This document shows, one piece after another, positions 1 to 11,223 of a DNA stretch of 64,000 nt (position 1 is the stretch's first letter; each line of letters begins with the position of its first letter). The translations under genes and the position numbers were made by a program. The notes beneath the pieces are model-generated. The model saw only the letters and a program-made list of their open reading frames with translations, searched no databases and was not told the origin of the DNA. This DNA comes from Macrolepiota albuminosa (Eukaryota > Basidiomycota > Agaricomycetes > Agaricales > Agaricaceae), in assembly GCA_027475525.1 (NCBI GenBank), contig JAMWFC010000055.1, positions 2,505,042 through 2,569,041 of the forward strand. Direction: 5' to 3'.

Positions 1-219
1 ATGCTTCAGAAGCCCCAGAAGCATCCAACCTGGCATAGGAAACCCCTAGACTTGTTCTCTTTGGATCTTCCTCTGTCAGATGAGTAGTTACTATGATATT
101 ATCAGTACATACTCTAATACACTTTGGATCTCCCTCTGCCAGCTGTATGACTGAGCCACAGCCTTTAGAGGTTGCCCTTACAATGTTGAGATGATGTTAC
201 AAATGTGCTAGACTTGCAC

Positions 220-1400
220 AATTGTCAGCCTACACTAACTGACTTAGACAATATGCAATTTTACACACATATCCAGCAGGGATACAAGGATGACAATCTC
301 TCCGTAAAGATTATAAACAATATCCAGGCGCATCTGCGCTTTAGGGTAGAACAGCAGCTCATTTATCTCACCAGACCTATTGGGTCCAAAGTTATCTGCA
401 CTCATAAAATATTGGATTATGTGTGATGCTGGTACTAGTGACCACAAATAGACAAGAAAATGAATCAATTCTGCTCAATATGTGAGCTATGTCAACAGTT
501 GAAAATATTAACATTGAAGCTGCCAGGGAAACTTCATTCACTTCTGATTCCAGTCAAACTCTGGGACTCAATTAGGATAGACTTTATTGGTCTGTTTCCA
601 AAGTCAAAGGGTTTCAACTACCTGTAGGTAGTAATCTGTAGAATGACTAGTATAGTCTATCTCATCCTTGTAAGAACAACCATGACAGCCTTGGACTTGT
701 CTTGGATCTATCTCAAAGAGATAGTATGCCTTTATAGATTGCCCAGCTTGATTGTAAGTAATTGAGATGCTAAGTTTACTTCCAAATGGTGGAAGAAGCT
801 GCACAAGCTGCTTGGAGCAAAGTTGCTCATATCAACATTGTTTTATATGCAAATGGATAGACAGACAGAATGTGCAAATAGAAATATTGCACAAATACTA
901 TGAGTGTTTGTATGTCCTGATCAAAAGGACTGGGCAGATAGATGTCCACTTGTTGAATTGGGTATCTACTCTTTGAACTCAATAATGGCTATATGCCATC
1001 CATGATTTGTGAACTTTGCACTTACAAAGTGATTTATGTTGAAGTTAAATAGTTTATGTGCAATGTGCTGAGGAACTTAGCAGATGCCCATGATACAATT
1101 ATAAAATCATATGTATGGCAAACAAAGCATGCAAATAATCGCAGGTGTGATGACCTGGACATCAAGAAAGAGAATCTAGTGTACCTTTAAACAAAGAACT
1201 TAAACCTGCCGAAAGGCAGAGCAAGCAAGTTATGTCCCAAGTAGATTGGACTATATAGAGTCCTTGAAGCTGAACTAAGCATGTCTAATTATATGTTGAA
1301 ACTGCCCCATGCACTGCAGGCATGCAGAATAGTATCTAGGTTTCATGTGTTGCTATTGTGACCACACTTTTCCAGTAGTGACATGCTATTTTCTAATCAT
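220..1400 (+). pseudogene. Decayed Ty3/gypsy (Tf2-like) pol fragment: integrase
   Basis: The fragment covers the linker before integrase, the integrase zinc-binding region, the catalytic core and the C-terminal domain. The best piece (767-905) reads DAKFTSKWWKKLHKLLGAKL followed by QTECANRN, which matches the second Asp and the Glu region (normally QTDGQTERANR) of gypsy integrases. Upstream at about 560-605, DSIRIDFIGLFPKSKG matches the first catalytic Asp block. At about 470-500, CSICELCQQ matches the end of the HHCC finger. A piece at 1225-1360 resembles the C-terminal chromatin-side domain of Tf2-type pol. Stops and frame changes run throughout, so it is dead. It belongs to a different gypsy lineage from the elements to its right. 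No LTR of its own is visible in the window. Confidence 0.8.
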
Positions 1401-1407
1401 GCAACCT

Positions 1408-1561
1408 CAGAGCTGTATAACTTTGGAACTGGTAATGACCAGGAATGATTTGTGAATAACTTCATAGATCATAGGTAGACAGGGCAGAGCTGTATAACTT
1501 TGGAACTGGTAATGACCAGGAATGATTTGTGAATAACTTCATAGATCATAGGTAGACAGGG
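1408..1561. repeat. 77-bp direct tandem duplication
   Basis: Two back-to-back copies (1408-1484, 1485-1561) downstream of the pol fragment. One of fourteen duplications of exactly 77 bp here, probably an assembly overlap. Confidence 0.9.
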
Positions 1562-1629
1562 AAAAATCTTGAATTTAAGGTGAGATGGAGCTTAGATGAT
1601 ACTACCTGAGAGCCGCTAGTAAGCTACAA

Positions 1630-2573
1630 TGATAGGACCCTATACAGGTTAGGCGCATCAACGGCAGGCTCGGCACCGGCTCTGGAAACCTTGCCGCACT
1701 CGTTCCGAACTTAGCGCACGCGTTCTACCTATTTTAAGCCATTTCTGACGGCCGCGCACAGCAAGAAGCAGATCCAATCAGTGATAGCGCCGATCGGCAG
1801 ACAGAATGACAACTGACAGATGGCATCAGTCACTGACGACAGCGCTTAGCGAGAAGCTTGATGATCTATCAAAAACTGACGGACAGCTTGGCATTTGACC
1901 TTGGCATCTGACACCGCTTAGTGTCTCGATTTGGCGCCCAACGTCGCTTAGGTGTTCTGACAGGCAGGAGGGTGATGGATTGATGGTTTAGCACCGCGAT
2001 CTGCCGCCGGGTGGCGCCAAGGGTCCTCAAAGGACGGTAGGGATCTGAAACCGTTGGAGCTACCCCTATGAAATTTTCCAGTTTACCGCACTTTGGCGAT
2101 GGTTGGTCACTGGCGACGGTGAACTCCTTGTAGTATATATATTACTTACCGACTTGTACATACATCATCAGACGAATAGACCAGAGTTCCCCACTTACTT
2201 CAGTCTCCCTTACGCTCAAGAGCTCATTTACGGTCGGCAACGTCGAACTCGTCGGCAGTTGCAGACTCTCGCTAAACTTCGACTTATTCGTGCCTTGCAA
2301 CTACGGCAGGCATTATCGACGCTTAGATCTCGCTAAGCTTACCGTGCTCTTGCCGCTGACCTTGCCGTGTTCACTTACCGCTCTTTTCTTAGGCGCTTTA
2401 CCTTAGCGCTTGACACTTGCCGACCCCGTTACCGACTTTTACCCTTTTTCGCAGACGCGTTCTCTGGGACCTGCCCGGGACTCCTCACATCACTTATAGC
2501 GCGCCCAACGCACACTCTTGGTACGGTAACACAATAGTTACATTTGTTACTGACCAAACTTTGGGCGTCATCA
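1630..2573 (+). repeat. 5' LTR of gypsy copy 1 (944 bp)
   Basis: It starts TGATAGGACCC and ends GGGCGTCATCA, so the tips are the short inverted repeat TGAT..ATCA. It is the reverse complement of the LTRs at 7271-8219 and 17719-18667 with scattered differences. A TATA-like run (TATATATA, 2134-2141) sits where the related LTRs have TATAAAAG, so transcription probably starts about 30 bp downstream. The TSD cannot be checked because the 3' LTR is absent. The left flank is TACAA. Confidence 0.9.
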
Positions 2574-2576
2574 AAT

Positions 2577-2593
2577 TGGAGCCCACCGCGAGG
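2577..2593 (+). other. Primer binding site, gypsy copy 1
   Basis: TGGAGCCCACCGCGAGG lies 3 bp after the LTR end and begins with the TGG that pairs with a tRNA CCA tail. The same site follows the LTRs of copies 2, 3 (one mismatch) and E. I did not identify the primer tRNA. Confidence 0.7.
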
Positions 2594-2950
2594 AATCTCT
2601 AGGGCAGAATTCCGCCAGAAACCCGTCTCCAGCGTAGGCGCCGCCTGCTAGACCAGTCGGCAGAAGGCATAGCTCCTTCCCACCCATCAACTCCACAACC
2701 ACCTGGTGCCTTACCGGGACTCTCTCTTGCACAGGAACTACAGAACGCCACTGACGCATTTCCTGATCTCTTCCCGCACTCCCTCGATTATAGTGCCGAC
2801 GACCCCTTAGCGTCGCCCTTTACTTTGCCGCAATCAGTTACCCCCATCACTCCTTTAACACCGCTTTCTCAACTCATTTCGCTTACCCCGTCGCCAATAC
2901 CTAGAACTCCTTCCCCACCACCGCTAACCGAACTCGCCAACACAGTCGCT

Positions 2951-5340
2951 ATGGAACAACAAGTCCAACGCATGCCGCCACGCAACCACTTCTCGGCACC
3001 GAAATGGGACGAGACCAAGCCACGGGAGCTTTCCCAATATTTCAAGGAATTAGAGTATTTGTTTAGGGATTGTAACATTACCGACCACACACAGATGAAG
3101 GAGTACGCGGCAAGATACGTATCGTATGACACGGCAGAAACGTGGACAGGTTTGACCGAGTTTGCCGCCTTTGTTCCTGCCGCCCCGCCAGCTCCAGCTC
3201 AAGGCGCTTCGTATGAGGACTGGAAGACGGCAGTAATCCAGCTGTACCCTGGCGCAGAGGAGGCTACCCGATACACGGTAAACGAGTTACAGAAACTAGT
3301 ACAGGAATCTTTCAACAACGGCACATCTTCGCTTGGCGCGTTCTCTACGTATTACCGCGAGTTCCAGAAAATCGCTAGGTGGCTTCTGCAGAACGGCAAG
3401 CTCTATATTAACGAGGAGCGTCGCCTATTTCAGCAGGGCATCCCGACTTCACTGTGGACTCGTATTGCTCGTCGCCTAGAGATAGTTCATCAGGCCCATC
3501 ACCCTGACGAGCCCTATAACGTTGCCGACGTCTTTGAAGCCGGTAAATGGGTTCTCAAGGGAACGGACACTGGCGTTGGCATACCACGCGCTAGGACGAG
3601 CCCACCACCTGAGCGAACTAACGGTATCATTCCCATCCCGCCTCCTGTTGCCGACTTCGTTAAGAAAGAGGAGCTCAATGCTGCTATTACCGCCGCTGTC
3701 GCTTCCGCTATGACGCGTATTGAAACTATGATTACCACCAACCTGACTGCTAACCGACCCGCTAACGTACCCGCACCTGGCCCTTGCCACTTCTGTGGGG
3801 AAATTGGCCACACCATGACGAGAGGACGCTGCGCGACTTTAGAGAATTATATTCGGCAAGGGAGGATTCGACGGGCTATCGACGGCAAGATAGTTCTTAC
3901 CACTGGCGCCACCATCCCCAATTACCCAGACAAGAAGTCCTTCCAGGAGCGGGTAGATGAATGGCATAGGCGCAATCCAGGACAAATCGTTACCGGCACG
4001 CTATCTGGCAACGCCAACCCCGACCCTGAACAAGCGACCCAACAGCAAATGGTTCACGAGGTCTTACATTTCAACAGCGTTGGCGACCGCCCTACTTTCT
4101 CGCGGGAAGAGCGTATCGCCAAGTTGCAGCAGGAATTAGATTCGCTAAAGAACCAGGTCTTTGATGGGGTTGAAGTTAAGCAGCCCAAACAACCTCTTAA
4201 AGGATACAAGCCGATGCCTCCCGCTAGCAAATTACCGACGCCTGCTCCTGCCGCACCGCCTGCTACTGCCCCTGCTCCTGCTCCAGAACCCTCGTCGTCC
4301 GCTACCGCTCCCGAACCGCCTTTGCCGCCTCTCCATCCTTACTCAGGGATTCCCGACCGATATCATGCTCCCGCCCAACGAAACTTTGCCGCTCCCGAGA
4401 AACGTCCTGAGGGTGGCTACCGACCTACTGCGCCAATTTTCGACATAGAGAAATCTAACCACGTTTTTAACCGTATTATGAAAACCGCCGTCACCTTGTC
4501 AGTAGAAGAACTTTGTAGTATTGCTCCCGACGTCCGCAACCAGGTCAAAACGGCAGTCACTCCCCGACGACCCTTGGCGACAGCCGTTGCCGAAGTTGAT
4601 GAACTCGACGACGCGCTTCCTGGTTTCTCTGTTACCATTGACTCTCCCGACACCGATGAACCTCTTGCCGACACCATCGCTAACGCCACCTCTGTGGATC
4701 CAGTGGAGACCTACCTTAGGTCAGTAGACCATGGAGAGGACCCAGCAATTCTTACCGTCGCTCAAGAATCGCACGCTATCCGCTCGGTCGCGCTAACCGT
4801 AGACAATAAGCACGAAGTAGAGGCAATCGTGGATAGCGGGTCTCAGATTATTTCTATGGCAGCAGAAGTCGCTAACGATTTAGGCCTCATTTACGACCCT
4901 ACGGTTATACTAAACATGCAGAGCGCTAATGGTATGGTAGACAGATCCCTCGGCCTCGCCAAGAATGTGCCGTGCACCCTGTTATACTAAACATGCAGAG
5001 CGCTAATGGTATGGTAGACAGATCCCTCGGCCTCGCCAAGAATGTGCCGTGCACCCTTGGCGACATCACGTTTTATCTTCAGATCCACATTTTACGCTCC
5101 CCGGCTTACGACTTACTACTCGGCAGACCTTTTGACGTCTTGGCGCGATCAGTCGTCAAGACAGTTACCAACGACGAGACGACCCTTACAATTAGCGACC
5201 CTAATTCCGGAATCCGACGAACGGTGCCAACGTTCCCTAGGGGACAACAAAAAGGCGCCCTCGCTAAGCCACCGGAGTTTACTGACCAGCACGCCAACGA
5301 ACGACCCCATAGGTGTTTTCACAGACCATCGAGGAGGTGA
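2951..5340 (+). CDS. gag: Gag-protease polyprotein, gypsy copy 1
   Basis: Capsid/nucleocapsid protein plus the retroviral-type aspartic protease of the element. The start was placed at the Met of MEQQVQRMPPRNHF because this Met is also present in copy 2 and element E; the frame is open further upstream, so a longer product is possible. A capsid-like region fills about residues 1-260. A zinc knuckle CHFCGEIGHTMTRGRC lies near residues 279-294, with CX2CX4HX6C spacing rather than the usual X4. A Pro/Ala-rich linker follows. The retropepsin motif VDSGSQ has its Asp near residue 628. A 77-bp duplication (4904-5057) breaks the frame; without one copy the product is 770 residues, exactly the length in copy 2. 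The last 28 nt overlap pol. Confidence 0.8.
4904..5057. repeat. 77-bp direct tandem duplication inside gag-protease
   Basis: Copies 4904-4980 and 4981-5057. The duplication shifts the frame just after the protease active site. Copy 2 lacks it, and removing one unit makes both proteins equal in length. Likely an assembly artefact. Confidence 0.9.
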
Positions 5341-7270
5341 TTGGCGACGATCACGGAGATGTGGCGCTAACGCTGGAATATGACCATTCAACTGGTCTTG
5401 TAAATATTTTATCTACCGCTTATCTTGACGAAGAAGTTTTACTTTCCTCGACCGTTACCGACGCTGAGCTTTCTCAGAAAAACCCAGATATTACCGACTC
5501 AGCTCTAGCGTACTTATACCTTACCGCCTCTGAATCGTTTCAAAATATTGCGTCTACCGATACGTATCTCACTACCCTTCCCGGAGCCTCGTCTCCTGCC
5601 GTTCTTGGACTTGCCGCACCCCAGGCTACAGTTCCCCTTTCCACATCTGTGTATAACCAAGCTAACGCTCCCAAAAGGAAAGGGGTTCAAGTTAAAAAGA
5701 AATATAAGCCAGTTGCGCTTAAAACAAAACCAATCGCTACGCACTCTCCCGAGACGTTTAGAATCGAGCGCCAGATCATTGGCGACCCTCTTGCCGACAT
5801 GCCGACCTTGTCACCAAATCCGCCACCCTTTCAGCCCACAGGACGTTTTACCGAGGAACGCCAGCAGCAGTTCGCCAAGGAGCACGACACAGGATTTTTG
5901 ACCAAAGATGAGTTGAATGTCCTTACTGATCTCGTCGCTAAGCAAGACAAAGCCTTTGCTTGGGAGGACTCAGAACGCGGCAGTCTACGTACAGATTTCT
6001 TCCCGCCTGTTGTTATCCCGACCATTCCTCACGTACCATGGACTGAGCACAACCGACCACTACCACCTGGGATCGAAGCCAAGGTTTGCCAAATCATTAG
6101 GACCAAAATTAAGGCTGGAGTCTACGAGCCCTCCAACAGTTCTTACCGCTCCCGTTGGTTCTGTGTCCTCAAAAAGAACGGCAACCTACGCATAGTCCAC
6201 AGTCTCGAGCCGCTGAATAGAGTCACCATACGACACTCTGGCATACCGCCTTTCCCTGATCACGTTGCCGAGTCCTTTGCCGGGCGCATTTGTGGCGCCA
6301 CCCTTGATCTCTACGTTGGCTACGATGAACGCTTAATACACCCTTCTTCCCGCGACCTCACTACTTTCCAAACTCCGTTTGGCGCCTTGCGCCTAGTTAC
6401 CTTACCGATGGGCTGGACAAACTCAGTCCCCATATTCCATGACGACATCACCTTCATCCTCCAACCCGAGATACCGCATAATGTCCTTAGCTTCATTGAT
6501 GACGTTGGCGTCAAAGGCCCCAAAGACTGGCGACTCGTAAACGGCTTACCGACGACACATCCCGAAAACTCCAACATTCGCTTAGCGCTATGGGAGTTTT
6601 TCCAGCTCCTCAACCGAGTCCTCCAACGTATGAAGTATAGCGGCGGAACCTTAAGCGGTCACAAACTCCTCCTTTGCGCGCCAAGGTTCAAAATACTTGG
6701 TCACATCTGCACTTCCGACGGTCGTGTTCCCGACGAATCTTGCTTAGCACTCTTGGAGCGCTGGGGTCCTTGCCGCGACTTATCTGAAGTTCGCGCTTTT
6801 CTTGGCACCGTTGGCGTTCTCAGGATATTCGTCAAAAACTTTGCCCATCGCGCACATGCTCTTAACCGACTCACCCGCGCTAACGAGCCCTTTGAATTTG
6901 GGCCAGACCAGGTCACTGCCCAACGCGACTTAGTAAAAGCCCTACAAGACGCCAAACCCCTAGTTCCAATCGACTATAGCTCTGCCGACCCTGTCATCTT
7001 GGCGGTGGATACCTCGTACATTGCCGTTGGCTACTTCTTGTGCCAATGCCTTAGCGACAATCGGAAACAGCGACGCTACAACCGCTTTGGGTCTATCACG
7101 CTAAACGACCGAGAGTCTCGCTACAGTCAGCCTAAGCTAGAGCTCTATGGACTCTTCAAAGCCTTCCGGTCGCTAAAGATGTATTTGATTGGCGTGCGGA
7201 ACCTTATCGTTGAAGTTGACGCTAGGTACATTAAAGGCATGCTGCAGAATCCCGATATCCAGCCATCCGC
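5313..7270 (+). pseudogene. pol: Pol (RT and partial RNase H), gypsy copy 1, truncated
   Basis: The reading frame opens at 5313, immediately after an in-frame TAG, and overlaps the end of gag by 28 nt in the -1 frame. Residues about 250-470 are the reverse transcriptase: LKKNGNLRIVHSLEPLNRV, then TLPMGWTNSVPIFHDD, and the active site FIDDVG near residues 394-399. RNase H starts near residue 560 with ILAVDTSYIAVGYFL and includes the LELYGLFKAF block. The frame ends 15 codons after IQPSA, in sequence that belongs to the inverted LTR of copy 2, so RNase H is incomplete and integrase is absent. No ATG is seen at the frame opening, so expression presumably depends on frameshifting from gag. Confidence 0.85.
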
Positions 7271-8219
7271 TGATGACGCCCAAAGTTTTGGTCAGCAACA
7301 AATGTAACAATTGTGTTACCGTACCAAGAGTGTGCGTTGGGCGCGCTAAAAGTAATTTGAGGAGTCCCGGGCAGGTCCCAGAGAACGCGTCTGTGAAAAA
7401 GGTGAAAAGTCGGTAACGGGTGCCGGCAAGTGTAAGCGCTAAGGTAAAGCGCCTAGGAAGAAGCGGTAAGTGAAGACGGCAAGGGGGAGCGGCAAGAGCA
7501 CGATAAGCTTAGCGAAGTTCTAAGCGTCGATAATGCCTGCCGTAGTTGCAAGGCGCGAGTATGTCGAGTGTTGGCGAACGTCTGCAACTGCCGATGAGTT
7601 TTGACGTTGCCGACCGTAGCGTAAATGAGCTCTTGAGCGTAAGGGAGACTGAGGAAAGGGGAGTAAACTGTGGTCTATTGTTCTGCTCTATGTACAAGTC
7701 GGTAAGTACTTTTATACTACAATGAGTTTGCCGTCGCCAGTGGCTAATGACGCCAGAGTGCGGTAAACTGGAAAATTTCAAAGGGGCTGCTCCAACGGTT
7801 TCCGATCCCTACCGTCCTTTGAGGACCCTTGGCGCCACCAGGCGGCAGATCGCGGTGCTAAACCATCAATCCATCACCCTTCTGTCTGTCAAAACACCTA
7901 AGCGACGTTGGGCGCCAAATCGAGACGGTAAGCGGTGTCAGACGCCAAGGTCAAACGCCAAGCTGTCCGTCAGTTTTTGATAGATCATCAAACTTCTCGC
8001 TAAGCGCTGTCGTCAGTGACTGATGCCATCTGTCAGTTGTCATTCTGTCTGCCGATCGGCGCTATCACTGATTGGATCTGCTTCTTGCCGTGCGCGGCCG
8101 TCAGAAATGGCTTAAAATAGGTAGAACGCGTGCGCTAAGTTCGGAACGAGTGCGGCAAGGTTTCCGGGGCCGGTGCCGAGCCTGCCGTTGATGCGCCTAA
8201 CCTGTATAGGGTCCTATCA
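7271..8219 (-). repeat. 3' LTR of gypsy copy 2 (949 bp)
   Basis: TGAT..ATCA tips; near-identical to 17719-18667. TATAAAAG on the minus strand at 7716-7709 is the probable LTR promoter. The polypurine tract lies immediately outside its right edge, which shows this is the 3' LTR. Confidence 0.93.
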
Positions 8220-8233
8220 TCTCCCCCCAACTG
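8220..8233 (-). other. Polypurine tract, gypsy copy 2
   Basis: The minus strand reads CAGTTGGGGGGAGA directly before the LTR start TGATAGG. This is the expected position of the plus-strand primer of reverse transcription. The same tract abuts the 3' LTR of copy 3 (51624-51637). Confidence 0.75.
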
Positions 8234-8389
8234 AAAAATTGACTGTCCTCAGTCACCAAATAAGGCTACCGTTACCGCTTTTGTGACAAGTGGTCCGTGC
8301 GTTCTTGAGATTTAGTTTATAGTCCTGGCGCATGAGTTTGGACTTCGTTTCTTCTCCCCCTTTTTTACCTGGCGCTCAGAAATTAAAAT

Positions 8390-10795
8390 ATGTCCTTCCG
8401 AATTCCAACTCCGCCCCCAGTACCGTCCCGCGAGGCTCAAGACGCTGCCTCCGCATACATTGACAAGGCGAACCGCTTTATCCGGCGGATCGAGGGTGTT
8501 GGCGCCGAAGCGCCTGCAAATCTGGTCGTTGGCGTAATGAGATTATTGGAGCGGTGGTATGAGGTGCGAGTACTTGGCGTTGGGTGGGATCGGGAGATTG
8601 AGGTGCGAGAGTGGTGCCGGGCGCGGTACGTAGACAATCGTGGCGCTGAGTGGTTAGCGCCTTTCTCCCGTTTTGTGAGTGCTTTCAGTCCTTGCCGTGT
8701 CGCTAGCTGATCGAGTTGCCAGGCGCCCCCTCCCGTCCCGACAATCGAGGACGAACTGGAGGATATTTTGTCTGGCGCCTTGCCGATGACGGTAAGCGCT
8801 CCCGCGCCTGAGTAAGTATCTCTGATTGTTATTTCTAACTTTAGCTGTGGTCTGATTTGTCTCCTAGCAGTAAGCAAGAGGTATTGGCGCCTCTCGCCAA
8901 CCTTCAGGTTGATGCCGAGATGGCTGCCATTCGTGAGGAAGCGTTTGCCGAGGCGTCACGGGATGCCCAGGAAAGGCTCCAGGCGCAAGAAGGGCGCGAA
9001 GTCACTGGTGAGGAGGAGGTCGTCGGCAAGGGGAAGGCGCCTGCTACGAAAAGGCAGGAGTCCGCAGTCGCTGGGTCGAGTAAAGATTCCCGCGCCGGCA
9101 GTGCCCAGAACCCAGCACTGCCGGCAAGCAGCATGGGTTCCCCAGTTAAGCCGGGCAAGACTTTGAAAAAGAAGGTAAGTCTCCTCCTTTCTTACTGTTG
9201 GCGACCGCTGTTCATCCTATTTCAAGTCTCGTAAGGCTGCCGCCCCTCGCTACGCGGTAAGCTCGTCGCGCCAAGGTACTTCCCCTGCTAACCAGCTAGT
9301 TGACAGGTACCAACACAAACCTCCTTTAGCGACTCAGAGCTGAAGGGTCTGTTGGTGGCGCGACGAGATGAGGCGGTTTTAGATGAAGGATTGGAGGCGG
9401 GGGTGGTCTTGCCGGAGATGAAGGACAAGAAGACGGCAAGTCCGGCGGCAAGACGGGAGTTCAAGGACTCCCAAGGAGCGGTAAGGGTTGTAGCTCTTCT
9501 TACCGCGTTTGTTAACACTTCTGTAGTGCGACAAGTGCTGGGCCGACAACGACCCAGAGGGGTGTTGGTACCCCACCGGTGGCCAGCCCTGCTACCGGTG
9601 CGGGACGCTAAAACGAGCTTGCACTTTGGACGGCGCCAAGAGTCGTGAACGCGGTGGGGCTCCCGACGCGGTAGTGGAGCGCACTTTCAAGCGTGCCGTA
9701 CTCGTAAGAAGGGCGCGGGAGTTCGTCGAGGGGGAGAGGAAGAAGCAGGCCGCTGGCGACGCGGCCTTAATCAGCAAGAGTTCCCTGGCGCTGCCGACGC
9801 GTCAAGGGGATGAAAACGAAACGGTCGGCAATCGTGGCGCCGGAGAGCGCCAAGGGACTGCGGTCCCCACAAAACGACAAGCCCCTTCCCCCAGCAAAGG
9901 GAAGGGCAAGGCAAAGCGACCTCGGGTGGTCTCTTCACCTCCCCCCTCGCCAGCCCCTCGCGACACCGAGATGGAAGACTTGCAGAGGGCATTAGCGGCG
10001 AGTCGCCTGCCCCCTCAAGATTCCGAGGCAGGCCCAAGTGGCCTCTTGTCGCCCATCCATTTGGCGGCGAGGTCCCTTGGCGGGGGGGAGGAGGTGGGAG
10101 AGCGGGCAGCGGTTGGCGACTCGGCGCCACCAGAGGAGCGGGAAGAGGTCCCTGCAGATGTGGAGATGGAGGATGAAGAGAAGGCCGAGAAGGCGGCAAC
10201 GGGAGGGACTGAGGACGCCGAGGGTGAAGAAGAAACCTTGGCGACTCAACGCGAAAACGACGAGGCGGGAACCGCGGCTAGGGAGCCAGTGGCAGAAGAG
10301 GTGGTAGAGGGCGAAGGGGCGATGGAAGAGACTTTGCGGGACTTCCCTGGCGAGTCCCAGGAGTTGCCGGCAGTGGAGCCTGCCGCCCCCTGGGTAAGTG
10401 AAGGTGACTTGGCGACGCAGCTTTGGACAAGCTCGAGTGGGCCTTCATCGTGGACCCCCCAGCCTCAGCCAAGAGTCACTGGCGACACTTACGAGTGGCT
10501 GGGGGAAGACCTCGTCTATCCGGTGGTGGCTTTGTACCCCCCTCAAGTGATAGAGCGGATGGCGACGCGTGCGGCAAGTATGCAAGCGGTACTGGGTCGC
10601 GAGCGCGAGCGGGTGCGGCAACAAATCATGGCCTCTCGCCTTCGATACGCCAATTTGACTCGTAGCATGGACGCCCTTCAAGAGTACCAGGCGGACTGCA
10701 ACGAGGCGCTAGAGTGGCAGGCCCTCAACCACGTGCAAGTTGGCGATCTCTTGCCGCTCGACGACTCGATGTCGCTTTCAGAGGATGATGACTGA
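8390..10795 (+). CDS. Antisense retrotransposon gene: six-Cys cluster, acidic protein
   Basis: Predicted exons 8390-8674, 8723-8811, 8871-9174, 9227-9256, 9307-9480 and 9527-10795, all with GT..AG introns of 46-59 bp, give 716 residues in one frame. Residues 1-95 are conserved in copy 3 (start MSFRIPTPPP). Exon 6 opens with six cysteines (C295, C298, C307, C316, C319, C326; CX2CX8CX8CX2CX6C), close to the fungal Zn2Cys6 pattern. A basic stretch KGKGKAKRPR near 418 could be a nuclear signal. Next comes an acidic, low-complexity region (about 450-580), then WLGEDLVY near 617 and a likely coiled coil to the acidic end SLSEDDD. The gene runs opposite to gag-pol and converges on pol. Function unknown; DNA binding or control of the element is inference. 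An upstream ATG at 8332 is out of frame. Confidence 0.7.
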
Positions 10796-11223
10796 CGGAC
10801 CTTAGGGTAGATAGGCCGTCTTGTTTATATTTTCTCTTGCCGTTTCGATATATATTTGTTTTTGCCGCCTCCTTGCCGAGTGGACGGATGAGTCTAGTAA
10901 TCTGAGTTAACGCAACGGCAGAGATCAAGAAATGTATGGCAACGAGAAAGCAAGCGGTAAGTGTTCTAAAGTAAGTTTTTAGCAAGAGGAGTAGTAGGTG
11001 TGGGACTTAGACAAATTTTTGAGAAAAGGGAAACGCTCAGTAAATCATCATGGCGAAAAACCCTTGGCGAGAGTTGCGCAATGCGCTAAGCGTTGGCGAC
11101 ACGCTAGCGCTGCGACTTGACTACGTAAGGAATTGTCTGTTGAATATAGTATGGTAAGTATCGGCAAGAAAGATAAGTAAAGTAAGTAATAGAAAGAAAG
11201 AGCTTATCAATATATATTCTTTT
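10796..11223. other. Convergent 3' spacer between antisense gene and pol
   Basis: No ORF of note. The spacer is conserved at 54441-54868 in copy 3, including a block GTTGCGCAATGCGCTAAGCG (about 11073-11092; one base differs in copy 3). It probably holds the 3' UTRs of both convergent genes. Confidence 0.6.

Larger units (their letters stand above)
1630..7270 (+). mobile_element. Ty3/gypsy LTR retrotransposon copy 1, 3'-truncated
   Basis: The order is 5' LTR, PBS, gag-protease, then pol with RT and the start of RNase H, which is the Ty3/gypsy gene order. The copy stops abruptly after the RNase H residues IQPSA. At that point the 3' LTR of copy 2 begins in the opposite orientation. Integrase, the antisense gene and the 3' LTR are therefore missing. 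Both genes are open apart from a 77-bp duplication, so the copy is young. Either copy 2 recombined into it or the junction at 7270/7271 is an assembly chimera. Confidence 0.85.

Noticed and set aside
8437..8877. 146-codon ORF on the minus strand
   Set aside because: It is the shadow of antisense exons 1-3; it has no homologue in copy 3 and no recognisable domain.
9771..10249. Minus-strand ORFs opposite the antisense gene
   Set aside because: GC-rich, Pro/Arg-rich shadows of the acidic coding region; no conserved features.
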